Positions 55,530-64,000 of a DNA stretch of 64,000 bases are shown piece after piece. Within the stretch, counting starts at the first letter, position 1; each line of letters starts with the position of its first letter. Origin of the DNA: Marinobacter flavimaris (lineage in GTDB: Bacteria; Pseudomonadota; Gammaproteobacteria; Pseudomonadales; Oleiphilaceae); NCBI RefSeq assembly GCF_002933295.1, contig NZ_PSSW01000003.1, forward strand, positions 1 through 64,000, written 5' to 3'. Made by a program: the position numbers and the translations under genes. Under the pieces are notes generated by a model. That model saw nothing but the letters and a program-made list of their open reading frames with translations. It had not been told where the DNA came from and ran no database searches.

Positions 55530-56960
55530 TCAGGTGCGGTTCAACCGCCAATCGTCGTAAACGGCCATGGCCTGTTCGATCGAGGTGGCGAATCTTTCCC
55601 GCTGGCGTTCATCCAGGGGGCGCCGTTTCCGGCACTTGTCGAAGGCTTTCTGAATTTCCTGTCGGCTCGATTTTTCAAGTCGCTCGAGCCAGTGATGGTC
55701 TGCTGGCTCAAGGTCCAGCAGGTCGCGACCAGCGTGATTCCGATGGGAGATATGCCACCAGTGATCCACGGCCCTTCCCAATACAACATAGCCGAACTGG
55801 CTGTCCTGTACAGGACCGAAGGTGGCTGTTTTCAATCCGTCCCTGAGAACGCCGATACTCAGCGCCGGCAAGGCCAGCCGGTCTCCGTAGAAATAGCTGC
55901 CGGCAGCACCGATCAAACCGCCCACCAGAGCGCCGGTTCCTAGGGAGGAGCCGAAGGTCAGCGCGTCGATTCCGGCGCCACTGACGGCGCCCGCGCCGAA
56001 GCCGGCGGTGGCCAGGTAGCGTTTGCTGACGGCCCAGGCTTTGCGGCTGTCTTCCGAGAAAAGATCATGTTCACTGTGCCACTCGAGTTCGGCTTCCTGG
56101 CGGCGGATGCGCTGGTGTTGGTACAGGTGCTCGATATCCACGCGCAGGGTCTGTTCACGCTTGCGCTGGTGGCGATACCAGTGCTCCCTCAGCTGTTTGG
56201 CCAGAGGGTCGTCGCTGGTTTCGGCGGCCTGGCCGGCGGTGAGGGTACGTTTCTCCTGGTAGGACATCATGTCCTCCAGCGCCCTGGCGATCAGTACTGC
56301 GGCCAGTTGCCGGCGCTGCTGGCGCTGGCCGGACAGGTAGTGGGTGGCCTGCTCCAGAGGCATTTCCCAGTCAGGCTCCAGCTGTCCGAAAGCCCGCAGG
56401 AGGCTCAGATGTTGCTCAAAAGTGGCGCGAACCGCGTCGAAACGGCGGACAACCTGAAAGAACTGGCCCAGCGCGGCCTGCCAGGTATCACTGTAGTCGT
56501 CGGCACCGATGCTGTTGATCAGGGCCAGGCTCGGGCGGCCGGTCCAGCGCAGGATGGTCATTTCTGCTTCGTGCTCTGCGCTGTAGGGCACCGAGCCGTC
56601 CACCACGTAGATGATCCCGGCGCCTTCAATGAGCGGTCTGAGAAGCTCACATTCATCGGTGAATCGGCCGTCCCCCTCATGCTGTGCCACAAAGGCTTTG
56701 ACGGTGTCTGCGTGGTCCGAGGCGGAGACACTGTGGGCTTCCAGCCACTCCATTACCCGTCTCGGCCGCTGGAATCCGGGCGTGTCGACCAGAGTGTAGA
56801 GGGTCTGGCCGTCCACCTTCAGCGGGTACGCCTGATGCCTGCGTGTGGTGCCGGGTTCCAGGGCAATGGCAATGGCATCGTTCTGGGACAGGGTCGCCAC
56901 CACGCTGGATTTACCCTTGTTCGGGTGTCCGACGACCGCAAACGTGGGTATCCGAGTCAT
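55530..56960 (-). CDS. GTPase with DUF3482 domain
   Basis: A 476-residue protein. An N-terminal GTPase domain has P-loop GHPNKGKSSV (residues 11-20), the G2 threonine region TTRRHQAY and the G3 motif DTPGF; the later part (about 220-470) is a DUF3482 region with a short glycine-rich hydrophobic segment (ALVGGLIGAAGSYFYGDRLA, in part) that may touch membrane. It overlaps the DUF2868 gene by 4 nt (ATGA). The two are a conserved pair of unknown function. Confidence 0.85.
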   Translation of the reverse strand: MTRIPTFAVVGHPNKGKSSVVATLSQNDAIAIALEPGTTRRHQAYPLKVDGQTLYTLVDTPGFQRPRRVMEWLEAHSVSASDHADTVKAFVAQHEGDGRFTDECELLRPLIEGAGIIYVVDGSVPYSAEHEAEMTILRWTGRPSLALINSIGADDYSDTWQAALGQFFQVVRRFDAVRATFEQHLSLLRAFGQLEPDWEMPLEQATHYLSGQRQQRRQLAAVLIARALEDMMSYQEKRTLTAGQAAETSDDPLAKQLREHWYRHQRKREQTLRVDIEHLYQHQRIRRQEAELEWHSEHDLFSEDSRKAWAVSKRYLATAGFGAGAVSGAGIDALTFGSSLGTGALVGGLIGAAGSYFYGDRLALPALSIGVLRDGLKTATFGPVQDSQFGYVVLGRAVDHWWHISHRNHAGRDLLDLEPADHHWLERLEKSSRQEIQKAFDKCRKRRPLDERQRERFATSIEQAMAVYDDWRLNRT

Positions 56961-58366
56961 GACCCGTCCCCGATGGCTGTGTAGGGGTCCCGCATCTGGA
57001 GCGGGGGCAGAGACACCTGGACGAACTCGCTGCCCACCCTTTCGGCAAATCGCAGCCAGGGCTGGATCTGGTGGGCATCGGGTTGCTGATTGCTGTCCGT
57101 GGCCAGTGGCACGAGCGCGACCCTGGCGTTGTCGGGCCAGATGTCCCGGGCGGCCGCCAGGAAGTCCTGAAGCTCGCCGGTCGGGGGTTGCCAGCAGCGA
57201 ACCAGCAGGATGACTGCCTTGGCGTTGTTTTTCAGATGCTCAGCGATCCGGTGCAGAGCCTGATCATCGTCCGAAAGGCTGGCGCTGCCGCCGGCCGTGA
57301 GCACGAGCTGCTTGCCTGACCGAAGCGACTCTGGCAATTCCGGTTCACCGGCGCCGGCCCAACACAACAGAATGTCGCTATCGGGCAGTGGTCGCAGGTT
57401 GCCTCGAGTGTCGGTGTCCGGAAGATCGTCGGCGTCATGATGGCTGTTGCCAGTGTCCAGGGCGGGTGTTTCCATGCGATAGAGCAGGGCGTGCATGGCT
57501 GGATGACTGGTGAGCAGGCGCCGGGATTTTTGCCGGGCCTGCACGGACGCACACGCCCAGAGAATTATCCTTGGCAGAAGAACCCAGGTTGCCCACATCA
57601 TGGCCACAAACGGCCACCACAGGCCCCAGAGGGCCGGGTCAGGACTTGCCGTTGGGTTACCGGCCCGGAAAAAACGCGTCGCCTCGACCAGCGCAAGATC
57701 CGGGGCCGCGGCAGGCCAGAGCCAGGCCCAGGGCGTCGCAATGGCCTTTACCAATCCGTGATAGCTGGTGGCGGCAGTGTCCAGCGTGGTGCTCCAGCCG
57801 AAGGCGAGGTCCTGCAAGACGACCATGGCCAGCAAGGTAAACAGCCCTGCGATGGCGAACGCAATGCCGCCCAGGTGAGCCGCTCTGGCCATCAGAACAG
57901 GCTGAAGCCTGGTGAAGGCGCCATCTCCCGGGTTGACCCCCAATCGACGTGCCAACCAGCGCCAGGGCTGCCATCCGGCCATGGCTTGCACGGTGGTGAA
58001 CAGGGCGAATATCAGGTGCAGCAACACGAACGCCAGGAAAACCGTGATGTTGATGCGCTGGCCGCCGTCATAGAACAGCAGCCCGGCCATCGCCAGCGTG
58101 CCCGCAACCGCGCCTGACACTGCAAAACCACCGTTGATCCGGCGCCACGATGCCAGTGTCCGGTCCGCGGATGTCGGGGTTGTCCGGGGAACGCTGAAAC
58201 GGTTCAGGTGGGCGAGCCAGCGGGCCGCGTCCGGGGCCTCGCCCTGCTCTTCACAGACGAGAGCAAACTTGCGATCGCGTCGATGCAGGAAGGTAGGCGG
58301 CTGTGATCTGTCCCGTTGCGCCTGGCTGTCAAACTCCAGCAGCAATCGGAGGGGGTTGTCGGTCAT
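56957..58366 (-). CDS. DUF2868 membrane protein
   Basis: A 469-residue protein with four predicted membrane helices (about residues 75-100, 108-130, 165-190 and 255-280) and a soluble C-terminal region of about 180 residues. It matches the DUF2868 family, which sits directly upstream of DUF3482 GTPases. The C-terminal part may form a small nucleotide-linked domain (ILLCWAGAGEPELPE, KAVILLVRCWQPP), but no catalytic motif is certain. It is divergent from the DUF6164 gene by about 97 bp. Confidence 0.82.
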   Translation of the reverse strand: MTDNPLRLLLEFDSQAQRDRSQPPTFLHRRDRKFALVCEEQGEAPDAARWLAHLNRFSVPRTTPTSADRTLASWRRINGGFAVSGAVAGTLAMAGLLFYDGGQRINITVFLAFVLLHLIFALFTTVQAMAGWQPWRWLARRLGVNPGDGAFTRLQPVLMARAAHLGGIAFAIAGLFTLLAMVVLQDLAFGWSTTLDTAATSYHGLVKAIATPWAWLWPAAAPDLALVEATRFFRAGNPTASPDPALWGLWWPFVAMMWATWVLLPRIILWACASVQARQKSRRLLTSHPAMHALLYRMETPALDTGNSHHDADDLPDTDTRGNLRPLPDSDILLCWAGAGEPELPESLRSGKQLVLTAGGSASLSDDDQALHRIAEHLKNNAKAVILLVRCWQPPTGELQDFLAAARDIWPDNARVALVPLATDSNQQPDAHQIQPWLRFAERVGSEFVQVSLPPLQMRDPYTAIGDGS

Positions 58367-58463
58367 TCAGGGTTCCGGTGTCGAATTCGGGCTGTCGGGC
58401 CCCGTCGGGCTTTAGTGCTAGGATATAGGGATACCCGCACCTGATACCAGACAACGAGAGTCC

Positions 58464-58826
58464 ATGCCCCACCATCTGATGAACCTGCGCCATGTACCCG
58501 ATGACGAGGCCGAGGAAATCCGGGCCCTGTTTGATGCCCACGAGGTAGCCTATTACGAGACGCCACCAAGCCGCTGGGGCATCAGCATGGGCGGTTTCTG
58601 GGTGCACGACGACGATGAGGCGGCCAGGGCCAGGGCGCTGCTGGATGAGTATCAGAGGCAACGCTATGAAACCCAGCGACAGGCCTACGAGGAGCACCTG
58701 GCCCGGGGCGAATCCGGCGGTTTCTGGTTCATGCTCAGGCAGAGGCCAATCCGGACTCTGGCGGCCTGCATTGCCATTCTGGTCATCATGGGCCTGAGCC
58801 TGCTGCCGTTCATCCGGATCGGATAG
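58464..58826 (+). CDS. DUF6164 family protein
   Basis: A 120-residue protein. The first 75 residues form a small cytoplasmic alpha/beta domain (HLMNLRHVPDDEAEEIRALF, in part; then WGISMGGFWVHDDDEAARAR) and the C-terminal 25 residues are one membrane helix (TLAACIAILVIMGLSLLPF). This matches the DUF6164 family, whose role is unknown. It is monocistronic and converges on the lipoprotein esterase gene. Confidence 0.78.
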   Translation: MPHHLMNLRHVPDDEAEEIRALFDAHEVAYYETPPSRWGISMGGFWVHDDDEAARARALLDEYQRQRYETQRQAYEEHLARGESGGFWFMLRQRPIRTLAACIAILVIMGLSLLPFIRIG

Positions 58827-58837
58827 CGACCCGGCAA

Positions 58838-59749
58838 TCAGTCGCTGTTCTTTCGGTCGAGGAATGCGATTGCCTCGTCAACCGCATCGCCGGCTGTGAG
58901 AAAGCTGGTGACATGTCCTCGCAGATGCATTTCATAGAGTTCGCTGTATACCTGATGACTTGCGAGAGCGTCCCGGAAACGTTCGGCCTGGCTGAAGGGC
59001 ACAAGCATGTCCACGGCGCCGTGAAAGAGGAAGAAGGGCGGTGCGTTGGCCGTCACGTGACTGATCGGTGAGGCACTGCGATAGGTGTCCGGCATCGCCT
59101 GCTGCTCGCCACCGAGGAACTGCCGGATCAACTTGCCCGAACCGAACGCCATGAGGTCAGACGGCAAGCCGCCGGCGACAACAGCGTGCAGCCGGGACTC
59201 CGGCCCGCCGTAGGGCTCGTTCAGCTCGCTGTCGGAGCTTGCCACCAGGGCCAGCAGGGCAATCAGATGGGCGCCGGATGAAAACCCGAAACCGCTGACT
59301 TGCTTGCGGTCGAGGCGGTATTTGTCGGCATGCTCGTTCAACCACTGGCGGGCGAGCTGGAGATCATGCAGCTGCGCCGGGAAGGTGTATTCCGGTGCAA
59401 ACCGGTAGTCGATGTTCAGCACCGCGAAACCGTGGCTGGCCACTTCTTCCGCGATCCAGGCCATATCTTCACGGGACCGTCGTTGCCAGCCACCCCCGTG
59501 AACCATCAGGACCACCGGATGGCGATGCCCTGAGGCCCCGTTCTCGGGCAGGTAAAGGTCGGCGAAGAGTTGTTGTGGCCAGTTATCGGGGGAGAACTGT
59601 AAATTGCGCTCTACCTGAAAGGATTGCTCTCCCGGCAAGGCCGCGTTCTCTGGTCCATTGTGGTGGGTCGCGCATCCGGCCAGCAACAGCAGGCTGCCAA
59701 TCACGCCGACCAACCCACCCCGTCTGCCCCCTGTTCGGTAACCGGGCAC
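58838..59749 (-). CDS. Alpha/beta-hydrolase lipoprotein (esterase/lipase type)
   Basis: A 303-residue hydrolase of the BD-FAE/Kynurenine-formamidase-like branch. A lipoprotein signal (LLLLAGC, Cys near residue 26) predicts membrane anchoring. The oxyanion motif HGGGW is near residue 85, the nucleophile is in GFSSGA (GxSxG-like), the acid is in HGAVDMLVP and the histidine in LRGHVTSF. GTG start at 59749 with an AGGAGA ribosome site. It is divergent from the hydroxybutyrate-oligomer hydrolase, which is also a lipoprotein. Confidence 0.85.
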   Translation of the reverse strand: MPGYRTGGRRGGLVGVIGSLLLLAGCATHHNGPENAALPGEQSFQVERNLQFSPDNWPQQLFADLYLPENGASGHRHPVVLMVHGGGWQRRSREDMAWIAEEVASHGFAVLNIDYRFAPEYTFPAQLHDLQLARQWLNEHADKYRLDRKQVSGFGFSSGAHLIALLALVASSDSELNEPYGGPESRLHAVVAGGLPSDLMAFGSGKLIRQFLGGEQQAMPDTYRSASPISHVTANAPPFFLFHGAVDMLVPFSQAERFRDALASHQVYSELYEMHLRGHVTSFLTAGDAVDEAIAFLDRKNSD

Positions 59750-59852
59750 TGGGCTCTCCTTTTTCAGGCGAATTGAGGTTTCACATCAAATCTACGACGC
59801 ACTGATATTGATGGATGCCGGTACGGGGCGGATTGCCTCATCCAGACTCCAT

Positions 59853-59961
59853 TGTCCGACATTCAGTACAGTGTCCGGTTTCAAGGACAATCTCTGCAAG
59901 GCTCGCAATAGGCGTGTTTTTTGATGATTGCCGGCCCCGGGAATGTCCGGAAATCCGGAAT
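59853..59961 (+). promoter_or_regulatory. Three dyad sites upstream of the hydroxybutyrate-oligomer hydrolase (candidate activator sites)
   Basis: Three sites fit TGTCC-N8-GGACA: 59853-59870 (TGTCC...GTACA, one mismatch), 59872-59889 (perfect) and 59944-59961 (TGTCC...GGAAT). They lie in the 354-bp region between two divergent genes. Relative to the predicted sigma-54 start near 60049 their centres are at about -188, -169 and -97, the range used by enhancer-binding proteins. An AT-rich stretch (59962-60015) between the sites and promoter could help bending. Confidence 0.7.
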
Positions 59962-60022
59962 TATTCTCTCAAGTTCAAGTAATAGGTAATTTTAATATAT
60001 ATAAATCAGATACATAGCCAAT

Positions 60023-60038
60023 TGGCACAGGATGCGCA
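60023..60038 (+). promoter_or_regulatory. Sigma-54 (-24/-12) promoter of the hydroxybutyrate-oligomer hydrolase
   Basis: TGGCACAGGATGCGCA keeps the GG and GC doublets in exact sigma-54 register and TGGCAC is the -24 consensus; the -12 side has GC in place of TT before the GC doublet. The predicted start is about 11-12 nt after the GC, near 60049, giving a 55-nt leader before the ATG. Confidence 0.65.
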
Positions 60039-60103
60039 TGGCGTTCCCGGGGCCCGGCTTGCGGCCTGGTCTGTTCGTTTACAACAACAAACAAGGAACG
60101 ATC

Positions 60104-62209
60104 ATGAAACGAATAATGCTCTGCGCCCTGATCGGCGCCACGGGGTTGACCCTCTCAGCCTGCAAGGATAATCCACCGTTCAACGAAATCCCCGATTTCA
60201 TTCAGGGCGATATCAGTCAGACCAGCTACGATGGTATCACCGATGACCTGCTTACTGCGGGCCTGGGTGCCAGCGGTCTGGCCAGTGCGCCCGGGCCTGC
60301 ATTCGCAGACCCTTTGAACCCTACCGCTGCAGAACTCCGACGGTTGGCGATCTATAACAACTATCGCGCACTGGTGGATACCGCCCCCGGAGGCGGTTAT
60401 GGAACCTTCTTTGGTCCGCAGGTTAGCGCCAGCGGTGAAGGCCTGATTGCCGGTGACGAATTCATTGCCTACATGTCTGTGCCCGGAACCGACATGCCGG
60501 TTACGGTGATGGCCCAGGTGCCCGATAGCTTTGACCCGGATCGACCCTGCATGGTCACGGCGCCGTCCTCCGGCTCCCGTGGCATCTACGGTGCTATCGG
60601 TACGGCCGGCGAGTGGGGCCTGAAAAAAGGGTGTGCTGTCGTATACACCGACAAGGGCACAGGGACCGGTTCTCATAACCTGGCTACAAACACCGCCCAG
60701 CGGATTGATGGCACGCTCACCTCCGATGTCGAACCAGTGCAGTTCCGGGCCGACCTGACCGATGGGCAGCGAGCGGATTTCGACAGCGCCTGGCCGGATC
60801 GGTTTGCCTGGAAGCACGCTCACTCCAGAGCCAATCCGGAAGCCGACTGGGGCCAGCATGTACTGCAGTCCATTGAATTTGGGTTTTACGTGCTGAACGA
60901 GAAGTTTGGCCGTGAGCTGGGCAACGGCGAAACGCTGCTGACCATCAAACCCAAAAACACCGTGGTCATTGCCTCCAGTGTCTCCAACGGTGGTGGTTCT
61001 TCCGTCCGTGCAGCCGAGCAGGATACGAAGGGCCTTATCGATGGCGTGGCGGTGTCCGAGCCCAACGTGAACCCGCAGGTGGACCGAAGCTTCACCATAC
61101 GCCAGGGCGAGGGCCCGGAGATTACCGAGCACAGCCGCAGCCTGCTGGATTACACCACGGCCCTTGCCGTCTATCAGGGCTGTGCCAACCAGGCGCCGGC
61201 GATCCGGGACGATGCGCCATTGAACGCCACCTTCAATCCCCCTGCAATCGGCGAGAATATCTGTAACTCCCTTGCCAACAAGGGGCTGGTGAGTGGTGCC
61301 ACGCTGGATGACCGAGCCACAGACGCGCTGCGCATCCTGAACGAGGACTTTGGTATTCAGCCGGAGCAGAATCTGCTGGCGCCGGTGCACTTCGGGCTCG
61401 CCGTAGCCCAGAGTATTTCTATGACCTATGCCAATGCTTATGGTCGCGCCGGTGTCGAGGATCGTGTCTGTGATCTCAGCCTGGCGGCAGTGGATGGCGC
61501 CGGGGCAGTGGCTCCGATAGCGCCGGGGGTAGAGGCCGCTCTGTTCTCTGTCAGCAATGGCATTCCGCCGTCGGCCGGCGTAAACATCGTCTACGATGGT
61601 GCCGATGGTCAGCCCACCAATCTGCCTGCCAGTGCTTCACCAAGTACCAACCAATTGGACTATGGCCTGGATGCACTGTTGTGCCTTCGTAGCCTTGCCC
61701 AGGGCAGCGACCCCGTCAGCGGAGCTGATCTGCAGGGCTCTGACGCCGAGCTGGCAACGGCCATTGCCGAGGGTATCGCCGAAGTCCGTGCCTCGGGTGA
61801 TCTGCAGGGCAAGCCGACGGTTTTCGTGACCGGCCGTGCCGATGCGATTCTACCCATCAACCACACCTCCCGGCCCTATTTTGGCCTGAACCAGCGAGTG
61901 GAAGGAAAGAAAAGCAACCTGCGGTACTACGAAATCCTGAACGCGCATCACCTGGACGTACTTAATGGGTTCCCGGGCGTTGCGGACCGGTATGTGCCGT
62001 TGCACCACTATTATTTCCAGGCGCTGGACCTGGTCTGGGCGAATCTGACTGAAAAGCAGGCGTTGCCGCCAAGCCAGGTAGTCCGGACGGTGCCACGGGG
62101 CGCTATCACAACACCGCTGGCGGAGGTCAACCTGCCGGCGATCAATCCCGCGCCGGATGCCGGCGACCGGATTGTCTTTACTGACAACCAGGTCCGGATC
62201 CCGGAATAA
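60104..62209 (+). CDS. D-(-)-3-hydroxybutyrate oligomer hydrolase, lipoprotein
   Basis: A 701-residue exported enzyme that splits 3-hydroxybutyrate oligomers, the products of polyhydroxybutyrate breakdown, to the monomer. A lipoprotein signal (LTLSAC, Cys20) predicts anchoring in the envelope. The 3HB-oligomer hydrolase family pattern is seen throughout: YGTFFGPQ, the oxyanion/nucleophile area [13 protein letters not shown] near residues 290-300, and a C-terminal [18 protein letters not shown] segment with acid and histidine. ATG 60104 has an AAGGA ribosome site. Control is likely by the downstream sigma-54 activator. Confidence 0.88.
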   Translation: MKRIMLCALIGATGLTLSACKDNPPFNEIPDFIQGDISQTSYDGITDDLLTAGLGASGLASAPGPAFADPLNPTAAELRRLAIYNNYRALVDTAPGGGYGTFFGPQVSASGEGLIAGDEFIAYMSVPGTDMPVTVMAQVPDSFDPDRPCMVTAPSSGSRGIYGAIGTAGEWGLKKGCAVVYTDKGTGTGSHNLATNTAQRIDGTLTSDVEPVQFRADLTDGQRADFDSAWPDRFAWKHAHSRANPEADWGQHVLQSIEFGFYVLNEKFGRELGNGETLLTIKPKNTVVIASSVSNGGGSSVRAAEQDTKGLIDGVAVSEPNVNPQVDRSFTIRQGEGPEITEHSRSLLDYTTALAVYQGCANQAPAIRDDAPLNATFNPPAIGENICNSLANKGLVSGATLDDRATDALRILNEDFGIQPEQNLLAPVHFGLAVAQSISMTYANAYGRAGVEDRVCDLSLAAVDGAGAVAPIAPGVEAALFSVSNGIPPSAGVNIVYDGADGQPTNLPASASPSTNQLDYGLDALLCLRSLAQGSDPVSGADLQGSDAELATAIAEGIAEVRASGDLQGKPTVFVTGRADAILPINHTSRPYFGLNQRVEGKKSNLRYYEILNAHHLDVLNGFPGVADRYVPLHHYYFQALDLVWANLTEKQALPPSQVVRTVPRGAITTPLAEVNLPAINPAPDAGDRIVFTDNQVRIPE

Positions 62210-62220
62210 GTGTGACACGC

Positions 62221-62242
62221 GCCGGCCCGTTGCGGGGCCGGC
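62221..62242 (+). terminator. Hairpin terminator after the oligomer hydrolase
   Basis: A perfect 8-bp GC stem GCCGGCCC/GGGCCGGC (62221-62228, 62235-62242) with a 6-nt loop is followed by TTCGTTTG. The T tract is weak. It probably limits read-through into the regulator gene, which starts 77 nt later. Confidence 0.55.
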
Positions 62243-62318
62243 TTCGTTTGCCCCCGGTCCGGGGGCCCCATATACTTCCGTCACTGCACCCGGCCTGTCG
62301 GGTGCGAGGGTTATCCAG

Positions 62319-63764
62319 ATGAATGACATTCGACCCGTTGGTGCGCGGTACATGACACAGCTGTTTTCTGACAACAATAAAAGTGGCCTGACCAGAGACC
62401 TGATCGAAGCCCTGTTTCCCATGTTCGAGGAAGCCAGCGCCGGTGCCATCGCCGTGGACTGCGATGCACGGATTACCTGGATTAACAGCAGCTACTCCCA
62501 TCTTCTTGGCCTGGGCGATCCGTCTACCATCATCGGCAAACCGGTGCGCCAGCTGATCCCTCACACCCGAATGCCCGAAGTGGTCGAAACCGGTAAACCC
62601 CTGCTGCTGGACATCATGGAGCACAACCAGCAACAGTTGGTGGTAACGCGCCTGCCGTACTACGACGACAACGGAAAAATCGTCGGTGCCGTGGCCTTTG
62701 TACTTTACGACGACCTTCAGCCCCTGACGCCACTGGTGTCGAAATACCGTCGGCTCCACCAGGATCTGGCGGCCGCACGCAAGGCGTTGGCGAAAAAGGC
62801 ACGAGGTACTCGCTACAGCCTCGGTGATTTCGTTGGTGCCAGCCCGGCAGCGCTGGAGGTCAAGCGTCGCGCGCGCTTGGCGGCCGGTCGCGATATGCCG
62901 GTTCTACTGCTGGGAGAAACGGGCACCGGCAAGGAAGTACTCGCCCAGGCGATTCATACGGTCTCGGGACGTGCGGAGAAACCGTTCGTGGGAGTGAACG
63001 TGGCCGCCATTCCGGACAACCTCCTTGAGGCCGAGTTCTTTGGCGTCGCACCCGGCGCCTACACCGGTGCCGATCGCCGCACCCGGGAAGGCAAGTTTCA
63101 ACTGGCCAACGGTGGCACCCTGTTTCTCGACGAGGTGGGTGACATGCCGTTGCCGCTGCAGGCCAAGCTGTTGCGGGCCCTGCAAGAGGGAGAGATTGAA
63201 CCGCTGGGCTCCAACAAGGTGGTTTCGGTGGATGTTCGGGTTATTGCTGCCACCAGCAGAAATCTTGAGGTCATGATCTCCGAAGGAACTTTCCGCTCCG
63301 ATCTTTATTACCGCCTTAATGTCCTGGAAATCCCCATTCCACCCTTGAGGGATCGGCTGGCGGATCTCGGTGTGCTCTGCGAAGCGCTTCTTGAAGAGAT
63401 CTGCGAGGGTCTGGAGTTGCGTGGTGAGATTACGGATGCTGGCGTCTCGGCGCTGGGCAGTTATGACTGGCCGGGCAATATCCGTGAGTTGCGCAACGTT
63501 CTCGAGCGGGCAATGACCATGGGCGAGGAAGGTGGCTTGCTCGATGCCGATGCGATTTTCAAGGTGTTGCCCCGAGCCGGGACGCGCCCGGTGTCTTCTC
63601 TGGCGCCGCAACCGGTGAGGCCGTTGTCCCAGACACTCGCCGAGGCAGAGGCCCAGGCGATCGAAGAAGCTCTGGTGGCAAGCCGTGGCAACCGTACCCG
63701 GGCTGCCAAGCTGTTGGGTATATCCCGATCTGTTCTGTACGAGAAACTGGCCAAGTTGTCCTGA
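62319..63764 (+). CDS. Sigma-54-dependent activator with PAS domain (HbcR-like)
   Basis: A 481-residue enhancer-binding protein. A PAS domain (about residues 25-135) should sense the signal; the AAA+ domain has Walker A GETGTGKE (near 198), the sigma-54-contacting loop GAYTGA (near 246, with Tyr for Phe in GAFTGA) and Walker B TLFLDEVGD (near 267); a Fis-type helix-turn-helix ends the protein (NRTRAAKLLGISRSVLYEKL). ATG 62319 has a GAGGG ribosome site. The domain order and linkage to 3-hydroxybutyrate metabolism resemble Pseudomonas aeruginosa HbcR (PA2005), an RpoN-dependent activator of 3-hydroxybutyrate use. Orthology is an inference. It lies between two sigma-54 control regions. Confidence 0.88.
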   Translation: MNDIRPVGARYMTQLFSDNNKSGLTRDLIEALFPMFEEASAGAIAVDCDARITWINSSYSHLLGLGDPSTIIGKPVRQLIPHTRMPEVVETGKPLLLDIMEHNQQQLVVTRLPYYDDNGKIVGAVAFVLYDDLQPLTPLVSKYRRLHQDLAAARKALAKKARGTRYSLGDFVGASPAALEVKRRARLAAGRDMPVLLLGETGTGKEVLAQAIHTVSGRAEKPFVGVNVAAIPDNLLEAEFFGVAPGAYTGADRRTREGKFQLANGGTLFLDEVGDMPLPLQAKLLRALQEGEIEPLGSNKVVSVDVRVIAATSRNLEVMISEGTFRSDLYYRLNVLEIPIPPLRDRLADLGVLCEALLEEICEGLELRGEITDAGVSALGSYDWPGNIRELRNVLERAMTMGEEGGLLDADAIFKVLPRAGTRPVSSLAPQPVRPLSQTLAEAEAQAIEEALVASRGNRTRAAKLLGISRSVLYEKLAKLS

Positions 63765-63837
63765 AATCCGGACGACTGTCTGCCCATCCGTACAATCCCT
63801 TACGACTGACGTCTAATGATGTCCTGAATTCCGGACG
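63757..63837 (+). promoter_or_regulatory. Three dyad sites downstream of the activator gene (candidate activator sites)
   Basis: Sites at 63757-63774 (TGTCC...GGACG), 63777-63794 (TGTCT...GTACA) and 63820-63837 (TGTCC...GGACG) fit the same TGTCC-N8-GGACA pattern as those upstream of the oligomer hydrolase. The first overlaps the stop codon of the activator. Relative to the predicted start near 63928 the centres are at about -162, -142 and -100, mirroring the other region. Confidence 0.7.
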
Positions 63838-63901
63838 CTTTCCCCCGTGCCGGCTTCAACCGAATTTTATAACTGACTGAATTATATAAATAAAATTAAG
63901 A

Positions 63902-63917
63902 TGGCATAGTGTCTGCT
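63902..63917 (+). promoter_or_regulatory. Sigma-54 promoter at the right end of the window
   Basis: TGGCATAGTGTCTGCT keeps GG and GC in exact -24/-12 register and ends in TGCT, close to the consensus TGGCAC-N5-TTGCW. It is preceded by an AT-rich stretch (63862-63901) and the three dyads. The gene it drives must start near or beyond 63944 (an ATG there has an AGGA-like site), mostly outside the window, so it is not identified. Confidence 0.65.
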
Positions 63918-64000
63918 ATATCCGAGGCGCAGGACGTCAGAACAATGCACAGAACAAGACTGGCGCTAACTGTTGGACCCCAAACATCACCCTGTCCGTC

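Noticed and set aside
63944..64000. Start of a new gene at the right edge
   Set aside because: An ATG with an AGGA-like site exists, but only about 19 codons are visible and they match nothing I can name.

Overview
The window looks like a chromosomal segment of a marine, halotolerant, aerobic gammaproteobacterium, most like Marinobacter. This is inferred from gene content and order (glyQ-glyS-gmhB, def-fmt-rsmB-trkA, a LysM gene before dprA-tsaC-hemF-aroE, a PomAB-type motor pair, the caa3-type oxidase operon), an ectoine synthase, 3-hydroxybutyrate oligomer breakdown and moderately high G+C. I could not run a database search, so the genus is an inference. Most of the window is core genome. 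The accessory signal lies in the first 1.1 kb, in a set of long-armed palindromic repeats, in damaged genes, and in a sigma-54 regulon at the right end.

Layout. 1-1.1 kb: the end of an IS21-type element (four 19-bp units at an exact 23-bp period) abuts a phospholipase D gene that has lost its N-terminal half. 1.1-5 kb: a 7TMR-DISM hybrid histidine kinase and a FadL-type porin. 5-13.2 kb (minus strand): tRNA-Pro(CGG), gmhB, glyS, glyQ, trkA, rsmB, fmt, def. 13.6-20.3 kb (plus): LysM protein, dprA, tsaC, hemF, aroE, pomA/pomB-like stator genes and a PA4642-family protein. 20.3-25.5 kb (minus): Hsp20, an OpgB/LtaS-like phosphatase-superfamily membrane protein, an osmoregulated-glucan synthase opgH whose frame is broken at both ends, and a gamma-carbonic anhydrase-like protein. 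25.8-32.1 kb: prlC, yheV, an NhaC/YuiF-type antiporter, a DUF1653 protein and a 7TMR-DISM diguanylate cyclase.

32.1-37.6 kb (minus): a tight six-gene operon joining an unrecognised helical protein, a periplasmic cupredoxin, a membrane GGDEF/EAL protein, a DUF3034 beta-barrel, a lipoprotein truncated globin and a doxX gene with an in-frame stop. I do not know a described pathway for this set. 37.7-48.1 kb: a DinF-type MATE transporter divergent from a complete caa3-type cytochrome c oxidase assembly operon (coxB, ctaD, ctaG, coxC, surf1, a CX3C thioredoxin-like protein, ctaA, cyoE, SCO). 48.1-58.8 kb: hrpB, an eIF2B-like protein, an ATP-grasp protein, a PLP decarboxylase with a terminator in its leader, an MFS carrier, a lone ectC, a DUF3482/DUF2868 pair and a DUF6164 protein.

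58.8-64 kb: a lipoprotein esterase, then a lipoprotein 3-hydroxybutyrate-oligomer hydrolase and a PAS-sigma-54 activator. The activator gene sits between two control regions of the same design. Each has three TGTCC-N8-GGACA-type dyads, an AT-rich spacer and a -24/-12 promoter, with the nearest dyad about 100 bp from the predicted start. This is the most coherent new regulatory finding here. The other main findings are the opgH frame breaks, one at a dnaX-like A-AAA-AAG heptamer, and a family of palindromes whose 20-bp loop is nearly constant while the arms differ completely between copies.
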